From positions 4,433,001 to 4,497,000 of the forward strand of contig PUFA01000062.1 in NCBI GenBank assembly GCA_003508835.1: a DNA stretch of 64,000 nucleotides, given 5' to 3'. Position numbers and translations under genes: made by a program. Positions 36,620 to 49,160 of this stretch are shown piece by piece (positions within the stretch are counted from its first letter, which is position 1; each line of letters begins with the position of its first letter). This DNA comes from Eonycteris spelaea. Taxonomy: Eukaryota; Chordata; Mammalia; Chiroptera; Pteropodidae. The notes beneath the pieces were generated by a model. That model had not been told where the DNA came from and searched no databases. It was given only the letters and a program-made list of their open reading frames with translations.

Positions 36620-37010
36620 GTTGGGTGAGACACAGTTCCTACCCTTTAGGATTACAGACTCAAAACTATGAGTGAAATCTAAGGAGTTAAGTACTATAAG
36701 ACGTATACAGAGCAGATAGAGCAGGAAGGGGTAATCAACTTGACCTAGAAGCAGTAAGGGAATATCTTCACAGATCAACAAAATGACAAGGTTAGGTGGG
36801 AATGGCATTCAAAGTAATGAGAATGGCATATTTAAAGGCAAGATGAGACAAAGGAGTGTGATGTCTTTTGCAAGTCACAGTGTGGCTGTAGCATAGGATG
36901 TTCCAAGGGAAGATAGAAGACATGATTCCAGAGTAGACAGAAGTAAAATCATTTGAACCATGTAAAAGCATAGGGACATAGTCTGAGAGCAGTGTCAGAT
37001 CTGTTAAAAT
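36620..37010. repeat. Old interspersed repeat, family not named (copy 2)
   Basis: gagacacagttcctaccctt, gtgggaatggcattcaaagt and cacagtgtggctgtagcata follow the same theme as 9210-9560. Low certainty. Confidence 0.4.
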
Positions 37011-37674
37011 TCCTATATAATATATAATACCTGGACCCCTGCCTCCCTCCATGATATTAATGACATTCCTATTTTTTAAAAAAAACAAACAGGTAGTTGG
37101 AAAATATAAAGCACTCACCTTTGTATTATTTAATGCTATATATTTCCTTATATCTAGTCTTGTGCAAACTACATTTTAGGATCTGAAAAAACAGGAACAT
37201 TGCATGTCCTTTTGGACGGCTAGAACTACAGAATAAATAAGTCAAAGCGGGGAGTCACAGAAACCTGTATAACATGCCAAAGATCTTCCGGTATGTCCTA
37301 CCATTAAGTGACCCAGGGAAGTGGCTGTCAGCATACAAAAAAGTAGGCAAACATCAGACTGGAAAAGGATTTGCTAGCTTCCGGCATGCAGTGACTTTTG
37401 GGAAAGTAGTCTCTGCAGACTTTGACCTCTTAAGGGCACTCTTTTATAGTTTTTTTTTTTTTCCAAGTTATTTCTCCCTATTAAAATCAATAGCATTGTG
37501 AATATGACATAAAGAAAATACTTTCTTGGGGAAGAAATGCATTTTAAGTATAATGATTATGTAGGTTTTTGAATGTCAGAGAGTGCAATGGGATATGAAC
37601 TGATAAAAGCAATGATAAAAACCACTGTTGAAAAGATGAACTGAGAAGTAGTGTAGCATCCTAGGTAAGATGAC
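37011..37674. other. Unique intron, nothing assigned
   Basis: No repeat or exon recognised. Confidence 0.5.
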
Positions 37675-37900
37675 AATGTAGTGGTTAAGCGCACAGGGCC
37701 TGACACTGGCTGCTTGGGTTTTCATTCCAGCACTGTCACTTAAATCAGTGGGTTCCGTTACAAGTCACTTAAACGTGTTCCTTAGTTTCTTTCTCTGCAA
37801 TATGGGGATGATGGTGGATTCTTTGAGCTGTAAATGAGATATAGCTCAAGTACTTGGAACTAAGAACAGTGTCCGAGATATTGTAAGCGCTCAGTTTAAA
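37675..37900 (+). repeat. MIR SINE, near full length
   Basis: Starts gtagtggttaagcgcacagg, then the cactgtcacttaaatcagtg and gtaagcgctcagttt phrases. About 220 bp, close to the 260-bp consensus. Confidence 0.85.
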
Positions 37901-39902
37901 AGTCGTCATTGCTTTGACCAAATTCAAACAGAGCTGTGCATTCCAAGCCAGCCTTCAGCCTGGTGTCTGTCGTGGAGTGCCAAGTCCCCCCGTACCAGAC
38001 ATTTATGTGCACAGCTGCAACCTGTGGATGCTCAAACACTTAAATGTTATAGCATTCAGGCATCTTGAATTTCTCAGACTGTTTCAAGAATGCTTTACTG
38101 AAGGTTGCATTTCGAATAAACACTCGTCGAATCCCTTATTTTTTCACGTATTTCTTTTCTTGTGGTGGGAAACCTTTCTGTATAAGCATAGCTAAATAAA
38201 GAATATTCTTACTCCTAAGTCTTGTTACTTAGTAAATCACTCTTGATAAATAAGACAAATAGAAAAGAAAATAGTAAGCGCAGAGGCTCGTGTTTGCTGT
38301 ACAGAGCAATTGCTATCGGCACAGCTGTGTGCGTGTCCGCATGAGTAAGCTAAAGCACACACCCCTCTTAACGCATCTTCCCAAGGGGAATGCTCTTGGG
38401 AACGCGGGAAGACACAGCAGCCTCTGCCTTTCAAAGAAACCGTAAGTCACATGCAGGCTCGTCTCTCCTTAAGCATTTTTACTTCCTTCTGAAACTATCT
38501 GATTGAAGAAATTGTTGCTGGGCAGGGCTATTTTGAGAATGTCTCTTCTTAGAACCCATGCTTTATAAATCCCAGCCATACCTTAATCATGGCCTAGGAT
38601 TCACCTGACATGCAAGTGAAGAAGAAATTATTCTTGTCTCACAATCTAGTAGTAAAAGGAAACTTTTAATGATAAAACAATTCCTCTTTGCCTCTTTGGA
38701 GAAGAGCTGTGTTCTTAAATTCCGTGTTTTTTGAATTTGAGATTTTTTCTATTAAACATTTTTGTCCCCAAAGGAATTTTTATCATTTTTCCTGGCTTTA
38801 AACCTGTAAATGAAGGGAAGAAAAAACAGCAAAGCTAAAACTCTGTGGGAAATGGTGTAAATAGAAAGATAAAAGGCTCCTACCCAGCTTTGGACACTAC
38901 CTAGCAGGTTTCATTCTGGGTCTGCTGTAGAAAACTGATGACTTATATAGGCTCATGGTAGAAAGCCACTTCCCGTTCAGCTCGTTTTAGCTTTCAAAGT
39001 CATCCCAGGAGATTCAGTGTCTCCCAGTATGGCAAAGTGTAGGGAGCCAAAGGCCTGAGAGTAACTAATAAAAATGATCAATAATTTGTTCTAAGATTTA
39101 GAAAACAGTGCAATTGATTTTGTTTCCTATAATTGGTATATTTTATCATATGGATAATACCTATTTTTCTTATATAATTCTGAGACTTAAAAAATAGAGC
39201 TATTCCTACTCTTAATTTTAAAAAGTTTATGTCATAGAAGCTTTCATTATTACCAAATTATCATGTTTAACAATTTGGAAGAGATGGGTTAACAACATAT
39301 AATATCAGTATGAGTTGTAAGTTCTGGTAGTCTAACATATTTTTACTACATCGTCCGATCCAGGGCTAGGTTTGGATTACCTTTCATGGAATTATCGTAT
39401 AATATAAGATTGGTTAATAGAGGGATGACTGGAAATAACTGGAATTCCACTTCAAGAAGAATTCGAACTCTTTGTGTGGGGTGGAGGTTGTCTTGACAGT
39501 AACTGACCCTCTATTTCAGATTCTTTCTTTCTTTTGCATGGTCAGAGATTGTAAAATGCAGCTCTGGGCCACATTCATGGCAAAGGAGGCATTACGAGAG
39601 ATGTACAGTTTGTAAGAACTGATCACTCCATGGTTCCATGGCAAGCAGAAGTGAACCTAATTCCAGAACAATGAAGGGAAAAATTGATCTAAATTGGTCG
39701 TTTTGTGTAGTTTACAATCTTAAGTAGAACTGCTGGTTTGAAATGAGAACTTTACTCTACGCTATGCTTGGAATCTGAAGCAATTCAGCCTGAGTATATC
39801 TGAGTGCAGGTGGCATCATCCCAACCAGAGGACGTGTTTGTTGAGCCTTTATCACATTTCAATGTACATTCTCTTTAGTTTTTCGATTTTCCTTTTCTTA
39901 AT
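37901..39902. other. Unique intron with CpG patch at 38270-38445
   Basis: Nine CpG in about 180 bp near 38275-38445, including gtgcgtgtccgcatg and aacgcggga. The rest is AT-rich and unassigned. Confidence 0.45.
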
Positions 39903-39970
39903 CTTTTTTTTCTTTTTTCTTTTTCTTTTTTCTTTTCTTTTCTTTTTTTTTCTTTTTTTTTTTTTTTTGA

Positions 39971-40021
<51 letters not shown>
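39903..40021 (+). repeat. 119-bp T-rich then (CT)n tract
   Basis: cttttttt blocks followed by gatctctctc and a long CT run. Pyrimidine-only except one GA. Confidence 0.95.
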
Positions 40022-40024
<3 letters not shown>

Positions 40025-40225
40025 CAGGGCTTCTCAACCCTGGCACTCTTGACACTGGAGCCAGATAATTCTTTGTTGTGGAGAGCTGTCCTATGCCGTA
40101 TCCATGGCCTCTGTACACCAATGCTAGTAGCCAACCCTCCTCCAGTTGCAAAAGCCAAAAATGTCTCCAGACATTGCCAGATAGTCTCAGAGGCGTCCAC
40201 AGGTTGAGCCCTGGGAGCCTTCCAA
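40021..40225 (-). repeat. MER20-type hAT transposon, antisense
   Basis: cagggcttctcaaccctgg, gataattctttgttgtggag and atgtctccagacattgcc are the reverse of the MER20-like consensus, ending gttgagccctggg. Abuts a 119-bp pyrimidine tract. Confidence 0.75.
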
Positions 40226-41559
40226 AGTTTAATGACTGGGGAGATGGAGAAGGAACCAGCAAAGGAGAATGAAAAAGAGAGCAAGTGGTGAAGTTGGAGA
40301 AGAAGAGAAAATAGTGTCCCTGAAATCAAATGAAGTGTTACAGAAAAGAGAAAGTCACCACTTGTGTCAAATGCTGCTAATTCATTAGACCACCTGAGAT
40401 GAAGACTCATTCTTTATGGATTTAACAATAAGAATGACCGAGTCATTCGGCAAACAGAAAAATATACTTGGTGTAGCTTGTAACATAATTGAAGACTGAA
40501 ATTCAGAGGATGGTCACAAGGCAGATCATCTTTATTGTCATAAAAGAATATAAGATGGCGAATTAGGACTTGTGACAATCAGGATAAATTAACTATATAT
40601 TAATAATTTCTGATAAGCTATATTTTACAACATCACTACTGAGTTTTTTTTTTCCCTAACCCAGAAATAGCGTCGGGGGCATACTTTCTCCTTGCTTCCC
40701 CATTTTCTTTTGACATTTATATCCAGGGGAAGTTAGAGCAACAGTACATTTAATCACGCAACATTTAACATGAAAACATACAATATTTTCCTTGATAATA
40801 TTTTTTAGCTTCTTTGTCTGAAACTATGAGGATAAACTAAAACTCTTTATAAATATAAGGAAATGGATCACCTTTTAAGCTCAAGCGTTTAGCTCTTGAG
40901 TAGAGAGAAAGAAAGAGCTCAGAGTTGGATATGTTTATGCTTGTTTATATAGTTGTCTATGCAGCTGTCATTTGGATTTAAATCTGGGAAAATTCTATGT
41001 CTGAATTGGATTTAATCTTATAAATCTGAAATCCAGTTTTCCATTCCATTGTAAATAATTATACGTTCTTTATAGGTTTTTTTACTGTTGTTACAGTCTC
41101 TGGCTCGCAGATAAATCTAATATCTAAAGAAATCTAAATCTAATATCAGGATGAAGACACGCAGGGAAAGATTGTCATATTTGCCTCGTTTTTATTTTGT
41201 ATTTTAAAAATATTTATATTTTATAAAATATTTTATATTTCTATGGTTGGCAGTCCATTAGAATGTGTTCTTTGTTATCATTAATGCAGAATGATGTTAA
41301 AATAATCTTGACATGTGACTGTTTCTTCATTGCAAATTCAGATGAAAGCTTTCTATTTCTTCGAACAAAAGGGCATTTCTTTAAGGGAGAGAATAAGCAC
41401 AACGAAATTGCTGATAAAACCACTTTCCAGATTCTGTTTCTGCATGCCGCTTCTCCTATTGAAAACTTACTGTTTTTATAAATGGCCACTAGAATTTAGT
41501 GTTTTATCATGACTAGTGTGATAGCTGATATATATTATATAAGATACTTAACCTGGAAA
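40226..41559. other. Unique AT-rich intron
   Basis: A local taatatctaaa/aatctaaatctaatatc duplication near 41110-41146. Nothing else. Confidence 0.5.
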
Positions 41560-43025
41560 TTCTTTTCTTTTTTTTCCATTTCCTTTTTATTTTTTTATTA
41601 AGTTTATTGGAGTAACATTAGCTAATACAATTATATAATTTTCAGGTGTACATTATAATTTGACATCTATATATTCTATTGTGTGATTACCACCCAAAGT
41701 CCAATTTCCTTCAGCTACCATATATTTGATCCCCTTACCACTTCACCCTTCCCTACCCCTATATTTGACCCTCTTTACCACGTCTACCTCTCCCTCTCTC
41801 CCACCCCCTACCCTCTGGTAACCACTAGTCCATGTTCATGTCCTAAGTCTCTGTTTGTCCTGTTCATTTGTTGCTTTTAGGTTTATATCCCACATATAAG
41901 TGATATCATGTGATTTTCAACTTTTTCTGTCTGGCTTATTTGCTTAGCATGATTATCTCGAGGTCCATCCATGTTGTCACAAATGGCATATTTCATCTCT
42001 TCTTATGGCTGAGTAATATTCCATTTATATATATGCCACAGCTTCTTTAGCCATCATCTAGGACACTTGGTTGCTTCCATGTCCTGGCCACTGTGAATAA
42101 TGCTGCTATGAACATCGGTGTGCAAATATCTTTTTGGATATGGGTTTTCAAGTCTTTGGGGTAAATACCAGTAGAGGGATTGCTGGATCATATGGTAGAT
42201 CAATTCTTAGTTTTTTGAGGAACCTCCATACTGTTTTCCATAGTGGCTGTACCAATTTGCAGTCCCAAGCAGTGTATGAGGGTTCCTTTTTCTCGCATCC
42301 TCTCCAACATTTGTTATTACTTGTCCTGTTGATTATAGCTATTCTAACAGGTGTGAGATGGTATCTCATTGTGGTTTTGATTTGCATTTCCCTAATAGCT
42401 AGTGATGTTGAGCATCTTTTCATATTTTGTTGGCCATTTGTATGTCCTCTAGGGAGAAGTGTCTGTTCAGGTCCTCTGCCCATTTTTTGATTGGATCATT
42501 TTTTTTTTGTTGTTATTGAGTTGTATGAGTTCTTTGTATTTTTGGATATTAGGCCCTTATGGAGGCTTGCTTGCAAATATATTTTCCCATTGAGTGGTTG
42601 TCTCTTTACCTTGTTGACGATTTCTTTTGCTGAGCAGAAGCTTTTTAGTTTGATGTAGTCCCATTCATTTATTTTAGCTTTTACTTCCTTGCCTTTGAGG
42701 TCAAATTCATAAAATCCTCTTTAAGTCCAAGGTCCTTGAGTTTAGTTCCTGTTTTCTTCTATGCATTTTATTGTTTCAGGTCTTATATTCAGGTCCTTAA
42801 TCCATTTTGAGTTAATTTTGGTGTGGTGATAGACAACAGTCTAGTTTCATTCTTTTGCAGGTGGCTTTCCAGTTTTCCCAGCACCATTTATTGAAGAGGC
42901 TTTCCTTTCTCCACTGTATGTTTTTGGCTTTTTGTCAAAAATTATTTGCCCATATAAATATGGGTTTACTTCTGGACTCGATTTTTTCCCACTGGTCTGT
43001 GTGTCTGTTTTAGACAGATGGCATT
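41560..43025 (-). mobile_element. LINE-1 fragment, 5'-truncated, antisense
   Basis: The minus strand of 42148-42483 encodes the C-terminal part of L1 ORF2p: [20 protein letters not shown] and [17 protein letters not shown] are diagnostic. The 3' UTR follows toward lower coordinates and ends in a T-rich tract near 41560 (the poly-A tail seen from +). Further ORF2 fragments extend to about 43025, where homology stops. The catalytic endonuclease and most of the reverse transcriptase are absent. The 3' UTR type (gtttattggagtaacattag; accacccaaagtcc) looks bat/laurasiatherian. Confidence 0.92.
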
Positions 43026-44301
43026 TTTTATGGGCTCTCTGTGTGTAACATTTTGAAAGTAATTTCTTCCCAAAGATCCTATTTCCAATTGTAAAAAAAA
43101 AGCCCACAAGAAAACAGAATTTATCAAGAATTTTAAAAGATGACGAGGGGGAAAATTATATGGTGACGGATAAGTACGAGCAACTTTCTCTAACAGATCT
43201 AACAGAGGGAGTGTACCGTCCTGGAAAAGGGTAGATATGTAGCCAATCTACTGAATGAACTAAAGGTAACACTACTTTGATCATGGCCTACTTCAACAAT
43301 AGAAAACTGAAATGGGTTTCACGCCTTTTAAAAAAATAATAAGGAGAACCTGTGGTCTTGAAATAGCATCTGAGTGGAAAACAGAATAAGAAAGTGGTAA
43401 TTGCAACTCAAAGAAGCTCATCATAAATTACACATTATGTGGTTCCCTGAGTCAAACATAACAGATTAGAATAAGACAAATTAGAAAAGACTTTACTTTA
43501 GTCATGGCTTTGTCTTGCAATTATAAAGTGGTCATTCATATTCAGTTATGATTTACTTGGAATAAAAAAAACTGCTGGAAAATTCTCATTGTTTCAAAAT
43601 ACAAAAATGCCTTTGTGAAGTATTGGGGGGTCTTTAAGTCTCAAGAATGTGACAGAATCTGGCCTGGCTAGAAAACTCCAACAGCACAACTTTTAAGATC
43701 TTTTTCAAGAAAACCTTCTTTCATATTATCAATTGTAACCACCATTAACACCCAGTGAATCTCTTATTGCAATAATAAGCGATGTGTTACTTTGTTCAGT
43801 CTCTAAGTCTTCAATTTATTTGTGGCCTTAAAATTACTTTCAGAACCTTGTGTTGTTTCCTAACTAGAATGAGCAACTGAACTAAAGGAGCATTCTTTAA
43901 AAAGATGTGGCCTCACCAGTTAGCAATTTTGCTCAACTTTGGACTTTTCAACTTAGAACATGAAAACTTGTTGCACACTAAGTGAGTATCAGTCAAATTA
44001 GGAAATGCTTTTACATGTCCTGGTCTTTTCTTACCTCACAGTTTGATATTTACTTTCACAACTTGTTGCACTTACACATGAACTGTAGCCATAAAACAAG
44101 GTCACTTAAACATAAAGGAGCTTGGGCCAACTCCCCAAAGTGTTATTAGCAATTATCGTCTGTTGAAATGCTATACAAATGAAAGTTTCGTCCTGACTCT
44201 TGATGGCGTACAAGTCTCCTAGGAGAGATCTTGATGTATCAAAGATACTGAAGCTAGGTACTGGTTTCAGTAGAATCCCAGGAATTGAGGGGAAAAAAAG
44301 C

Positions 44302-44305
<4 letters not shown>
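43026..44305. other. Unique intron, nothing assigned
   Basis: No repeat or exon recognised. Confidence 0.5.

Positions 44306-44350
<45 letters not shown>
44306..44350. repeat. (AC)n microsatellite
   Basis: 45 bp of uninterrupted AC, the longest dinucleotide run of this type here. Confidence 0.96.
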
Positions 44351-44351
<1 letters not shown>

Positions 44352-47300
44352 TCTTTGAGAGTGTTATTTGATTGGACAACAAATACAAATATTCAGCAGC
44401 TACTGTGGTAAGATTAGAAAAAACATCTCTTAGGAATGTTTTGGAACAAGGTAGCATGATAGAGAACTTAATCTCTAAGGGTAAAAGATAAAGCCATTAT
44501 TTGTTTTAATTAATTATGGACTAATTTCCATTATTCATACTGATGACACATGGAAGCGGAAAGGGGTAAATACAAGTGCAGCAAGCCCAAAGCGCACCAG
44601 TATTTCATTTGGGCATTCTTTATTTCGTTGGCTACCTCATAATTATAGCCACAGAATCACCATCTGAGAAGTATTTATAAACACTTAACAGTTATGTAAA
44701 GTGCTTTGTGATGAACATTGAAGATTTTTTACATAAGAAGAGTCCATACCATGTAGAAATTAATAGTTATCTGATAATAAAACAATGTAGTGTTACATTA
44801 TACCCAGCTGTGGGGACCTGCCAGAATATGAAGTATTACTGGATTACCACTGAGATTTAGGGAAGCCATTTATCTATATTAAATAGTAAGTGGGCTAGCA
44901 GCAAGTCATTATTCTTCTTGACTATTAAAAGAACCTTTACCAAAGGGATGCCAGGATGGAAAAGTAGTTTTAATTCACTTAACTAGTTTGCTAAAGAAAA
45001 AGCTTATCTTCTAAGTATAATGGAAACATCTAATACATTAAACTATAAATGATATATTATGTTTACCTAATTGAAGAGGTAAGACTTAATACTTCCTTAA
45101 GACGATCCCCTCTTATAGAAGCCTAAGCTTAATTCTAAATTAACCCAAAGCATTCTTTGAATTTTATCACAGATTTATGTAGTATACAATGAACAACATT
45201 TTTATTACAGTATTTATACTTAAACAAATATCAATTCACATTATCAACGGCCAGTGACTCAGTATAGCCTAGACAATTAATTTATGTTTACCTACCTTCT
45301 TGAGAGTAGCCATGCAATTTTTGGTAGTTTTGACCAATATGCGATATGCAGCTGTGTGCCCATGAGCAACCAGTGCCATCAGCACTCCCTACCCCCAATT
45401 CCCTCTGCTGTAGAACAAGGAAATTGAGTTCCATCTCTAAAATTCTTTGCAATTCCCGAATTCTGCATGTCTATATCAATTAACTTGGTTGCCCGAGCTG
45501 TGAAATTGAGGGTTTGTAAAGACTCTTTAGAAAACATGCGAAAAAGAGAATGGTTCTTGCCAGCAAGTTAGCAGTACATTAGAATTAGTTCTCATTCTGG
45601 AACAGAAAAATTAGAGTAAATACAGAGGGAAAATTTTATTACTTTCTTGGTTCTTTGAGGCACATTACTTTTGCCCTTAATGGCTAGAATGATAAGACGC
45701 ATAAAGACATCCATTTTGCTTGGTTCATAATTGCAAGTAAACACAATCAATCTAACCATAACCAAAACCTAAATTAGATTAAACAAGCAAGAGAAAGCAT
45801 TATAAGAGAAAGTTTTCAGTGGTTTGTATAGTTAATTTGTTCTCCAGGAGATGGAGTTTCGGATCAAAATATTCTAAGCCCAGAATCCTCTTGCTTTTTT
45901 CACAATTAAACCATGTACTACATAGTTACACAATGTCATGGAATTCAGTAGGAGGGCTTAAGAAATTCTTCTAAGATAGCACATCAGGTACACCCTTCTT
46001 TCCTGGCCCGCAAAGTTTACACAGGAGAGCAAGGGGATCTGAGGCCACTTAACCTCTAAGCCTGGTTCCTTGGCCAAAATAAAAGATAACACTTTACCTG
46101 CATTAAGAATGATTAGGAGGATTAAATGACAAAGGTTTTAAGCTCAATTTCTACCCAGAGGAATCATTTCCTATATCATAATAGTATGATTATTGTCACT
46201 TATCATTATCTTTATAATTTAAAAAAGAACATATACTATTTCATATTACTACTGCCTCCATTAATTCAATGGAATTTTGTTTTTCTCTACTGAGTCCTTG
46301 TTATATGAGTGTAAATGCAATAGGGATTCTGATTCTAAAAGTAATTTAATGCCAAAACACTTGTAGAATTCAGAGGAGAAGTAAAGTGATAAATATGTTT
46401 ATGGCCAAAAGTACTTTCTTTTTGATATGTTCAATAGTTAAGTTTCCATAAGTGTCCCACTTTTTCATTTCTCTTTGAAGTATAGAAATAGTCTTTTTCT
46501 GGAGGAAGAAAATGGATCATATGTTTTCTTCTGAATATTTTATTCCTTAGCTATTAATATATTACTGGGAAAGTACAAACTGTTAATTCACTTAGTGTTT
46601 TGCTGAACGCCCATGTACACAGGTGCATAATAATTTTTCCCTGTCAGAAAATCTTATATGACAAGACCAGGATCATTCGACAGGTAATTTGTACCAGGTC
46701 TTATTTCTAAGAGAAGAATTTGCAAACCACGGTGGAAGAGATTTATTCCACCCTCAGTTATGGGTTGATCTCCAGAATCACTTACTTTATTTAGTTGTAT
46801 TTGCCAAGTAGGTCACTTGCACTCATTGAAGTAAGTGTGTTGCTTATGTAAATAGGATGATCCCTCGTGAGTGAGCAATACTTGTCAGTGGTTAGGGGGA
46901 AAAAAAGTATGAAGCATTTTACAAATAATGGTCTTCGGGTTAATGCATTTTTCTATTTGTATTATGTCTTGTAACTCACCTTTCAAACCGTTTCCATTTT
47001 AATCGAACTGAGTGGAGAATACCAATTTTAAGGAAAATACTGCTTTTTCAGGAAATATATTCAGATGTTTAAATTATTTACAAGGCCTCTGTTAATTTTA
47101 TTGAATCATAGTCTATAGAAGCCTTTTGTGTTTGTTTTTTGAGGCATTATCAATACTATTGACACTTCTCCTTGGCATAGTAGTGAGCCAGCAGGACCTG
47201 GAGGTTCTATTTGATATTTCTTAGCCATTACCAAATAAGAGCCCCATCTAACCCTCACTACCAAAAGAGAGAATTCATGAGGCCCTGTGTTCCATCATCC

Positions 47301-47685
47301 TTTTTGTTAATCTTGTTTTTATCTCTCCACCCTTAATAATGTTTTGGTTGCATTTGTTTCCTGGGAATAAATCCAAAATATATAATTTCATCTGTAAATA
47401 TTAACTAAGTACTTTGAAAATTATGACTAACAACTTTCCAATTTGATGAAAAAATGACTTTTACAAATAAGGATTCAAAAAAAATTCTGTATTTTTGATT
47501 GTCATAGTGTTCTCAAGTCATTTTCACTCTTAGAAATAGTCCAGATTTTGATTCCATGCTAACTATTTGTTGAAAGAAATAAAGTTCGGTTCGTCCTACA
47601 GAATGGTTAAACAGTTTGAGATATCCTCTGTATTTCCTATAAACAGGTAGTAATATTTGATTAGTATCAAGCTCAAACCAACTAG
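44351..47685. other. Unique AT-rich intron before the ERV
   Basis: 3.3 kb with only a weak MIR-like piece at 45350. No coding frame over 70 codons. Confidence 0.5.
45350..45480 (+). repeat. MIR-like fragment
   Basis: aaggaaattgagttccatct ctaaaattctttgcaattcc resembles the 3' region of MIR-related repeats. Confidence 0.4.
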
Positions 47686-48150
47686 TGTTCTTCCTTATGT
47701 CTGCAGCTGGGTGGGATAACAATACTGTGTAAAACTACTTGCTATGTTACAATTACAGCGCAGCCTTTGGATAGGAATCCGCTGAGCAGGTCCCGTCTCT
47801 GTTCAAGAATCCTATCTATGATGCTGATAAAGGCCGGGTTCTATAAAAAACAAACTGCCCGGAAGAACAGTAGCCTGGAAATTCCTCCCTCCTTACAGCC
47901 CCCGCCCCACCCGAAGCTCCCCCTCCCATCCTGAGTCATGAAGCACACGTGAAACCTCAGACAAAGTAATCACGTGCCCCTTGCATGGACACTGCAAGGG
48001 TATATAAGCTGTAAGAAATCTGACCAAGGGGAGATCGTGCTTTGGGTTTGTTGAATGCCCCATTGCTCTCTGCTGGCATTAAATTCTCCTTCCTCTAACA
48101 AAGGTTGTCTGAGCGACTAATTTCCTCTGTCGAGTGTCGCTTCCTGCGGA
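47686..48150 (+). repeat. 5' LTR of the class I endogenous retrovirus
   Basis: It starts TGTTCTTCC and aligns along its length with 52908-53376. U3 holds an AP-1 motif TGAGTCA (47932-47938), two CACGTG E-boxes (47946-47951 and 47971-47976) and a CCCGCCCC box near 47901. A TATA box TATATAAG lies at 48001-48008 and a polyadenylation signal ATTAAA at 48078-48083, giving U3-R-U5 order on the + strand. The right edge is uncertain by about 20 bp because the two LTRs diverge after ttcctgc. Confidence 0.88.
48001..48008 (+). promoter_or_regulatory. LTR TATA box
   Basis: TATATAAG sits 70 bp before the ATTAAA signal at 48078, the usual spacing for a compact gammaretroviral U3/R. The matching 3' LTR position reads TATACAAG. 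Confidence 0.7.
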
Positions 48151-49160
48151 AAGATTTCCGGTGCATTGCTGGGAAAGCGAGGAGGAACGGGGCCCCACAT
48201 TTGGCAGAATTCGGGTACCCCACTGGGGACCCAACCCACCCTGTAGATGCGTCCACTGAGTGGCGCAATTGGGGATTATCCTGTGTGGACGCCTACACAG
48301 GACGGAAGGGGAAGCCCCATTTTCCGTCCCCACAAGGATCAGAACAAACAGAGGAAACAAGAAAACTAGGAATATGGCAGGCCCACGGTAAGGAAAAAAA
48401 CGGGCACAGGATAGCTAGCTCAGGTCCTGCCCCCCTGGGGAGCCTGAATCACCTCCGATGTCACCCTGGTACTCTACATTTGTTAGGGGAAACCATGGAC
48501 TTCAAAGAGGTACATAGGGTGGAGGGTGAGTGTGTTAAAGTGTATAACACTGGGAAAAAGGAAAGCCCGATCCCCCTCCGGAGAGTAAGTAAGCGTCCTC
48601 CACAGTTAAGAGGAGCCAACTGCTTACTCTCCACAGGTCAGGGTCTTCCCAGGGCGGGAAGACAAAGGTCGGGGCTTCCAAAGCGGAGGGGGCAGTGTTT
48701 TTGCCTGGTGTGTGAATGAGTGAGTGAATGAGCGGCTGACCGGTTTGACTCGCTCAGGTACAAATTTTGTAGCTGGGCACCCTTCAGGTCCTCTAAAGTC
48801 CATGGATTCGAGTGGGCTAATCAGCGGCTCTGTGATGTATGGCATATGGGTCTATAGCATCATTGGACTAGTGTCCGATCGTAGGTCATAAAGCTGAGTC
48901 CAGTACGGCCAAGCATCGCCTAAGCTCCTTCGGGACACGGCCAAATGAGCACCTGAGTGGTCTCCTCTCTGGAGGAGTCACCCACCCTTGTTTTGTCTTT
49001 GCATCACTGACATAGGGTAGGAATACCGGGGAAGGGGGGCAATTAATTACTAATTCAGAGTAAGAATTGTCTGTCTCCAAATGGCCCTTTTGACATAGGG
49101 ACCCTCTGTCATATTTTAAGGTCTCTTTTCCCCTCCATTAGGATGCTCCCTAAGGCAAAT
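48150..49160 (+). other. ERV leader region with strong donor-like sites
   Basis: This segment lies between the 5' LTR and the gag start. The primer-binding site is not clear: tttggcagaattcggg (about 48200) begins TGG but fits no tRNA 3' end well. Two good 5' splice-site matches are visible, gtgagt at 48526 and gtaagt at 48585. One frame is open from 48105 to 48719 and contains a strong-Kozak ATG at 48495, with 75 codons from there. I do not recognise its product. Confidence 0.55.

Noticed and set aside
39898..40410. 170-codon minus-strand frame with Lys/Arg/Glu repeats
   Set aside because: Produced by reading the (CT)n/T-rich tract and a MER20-type element in reverse.
42148..42483. Active LINE-1
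   Set aside because: Only the ORF2 C-terminus remains, with stops on both sides and 5' truncation.
48200..48230. Clear tRNA primer-binding site after the 5' LTR
   Set aside because: tttggcagaattcggg begins TGG but does not match any tRNA 3' end over 18 bases well enough to name it.
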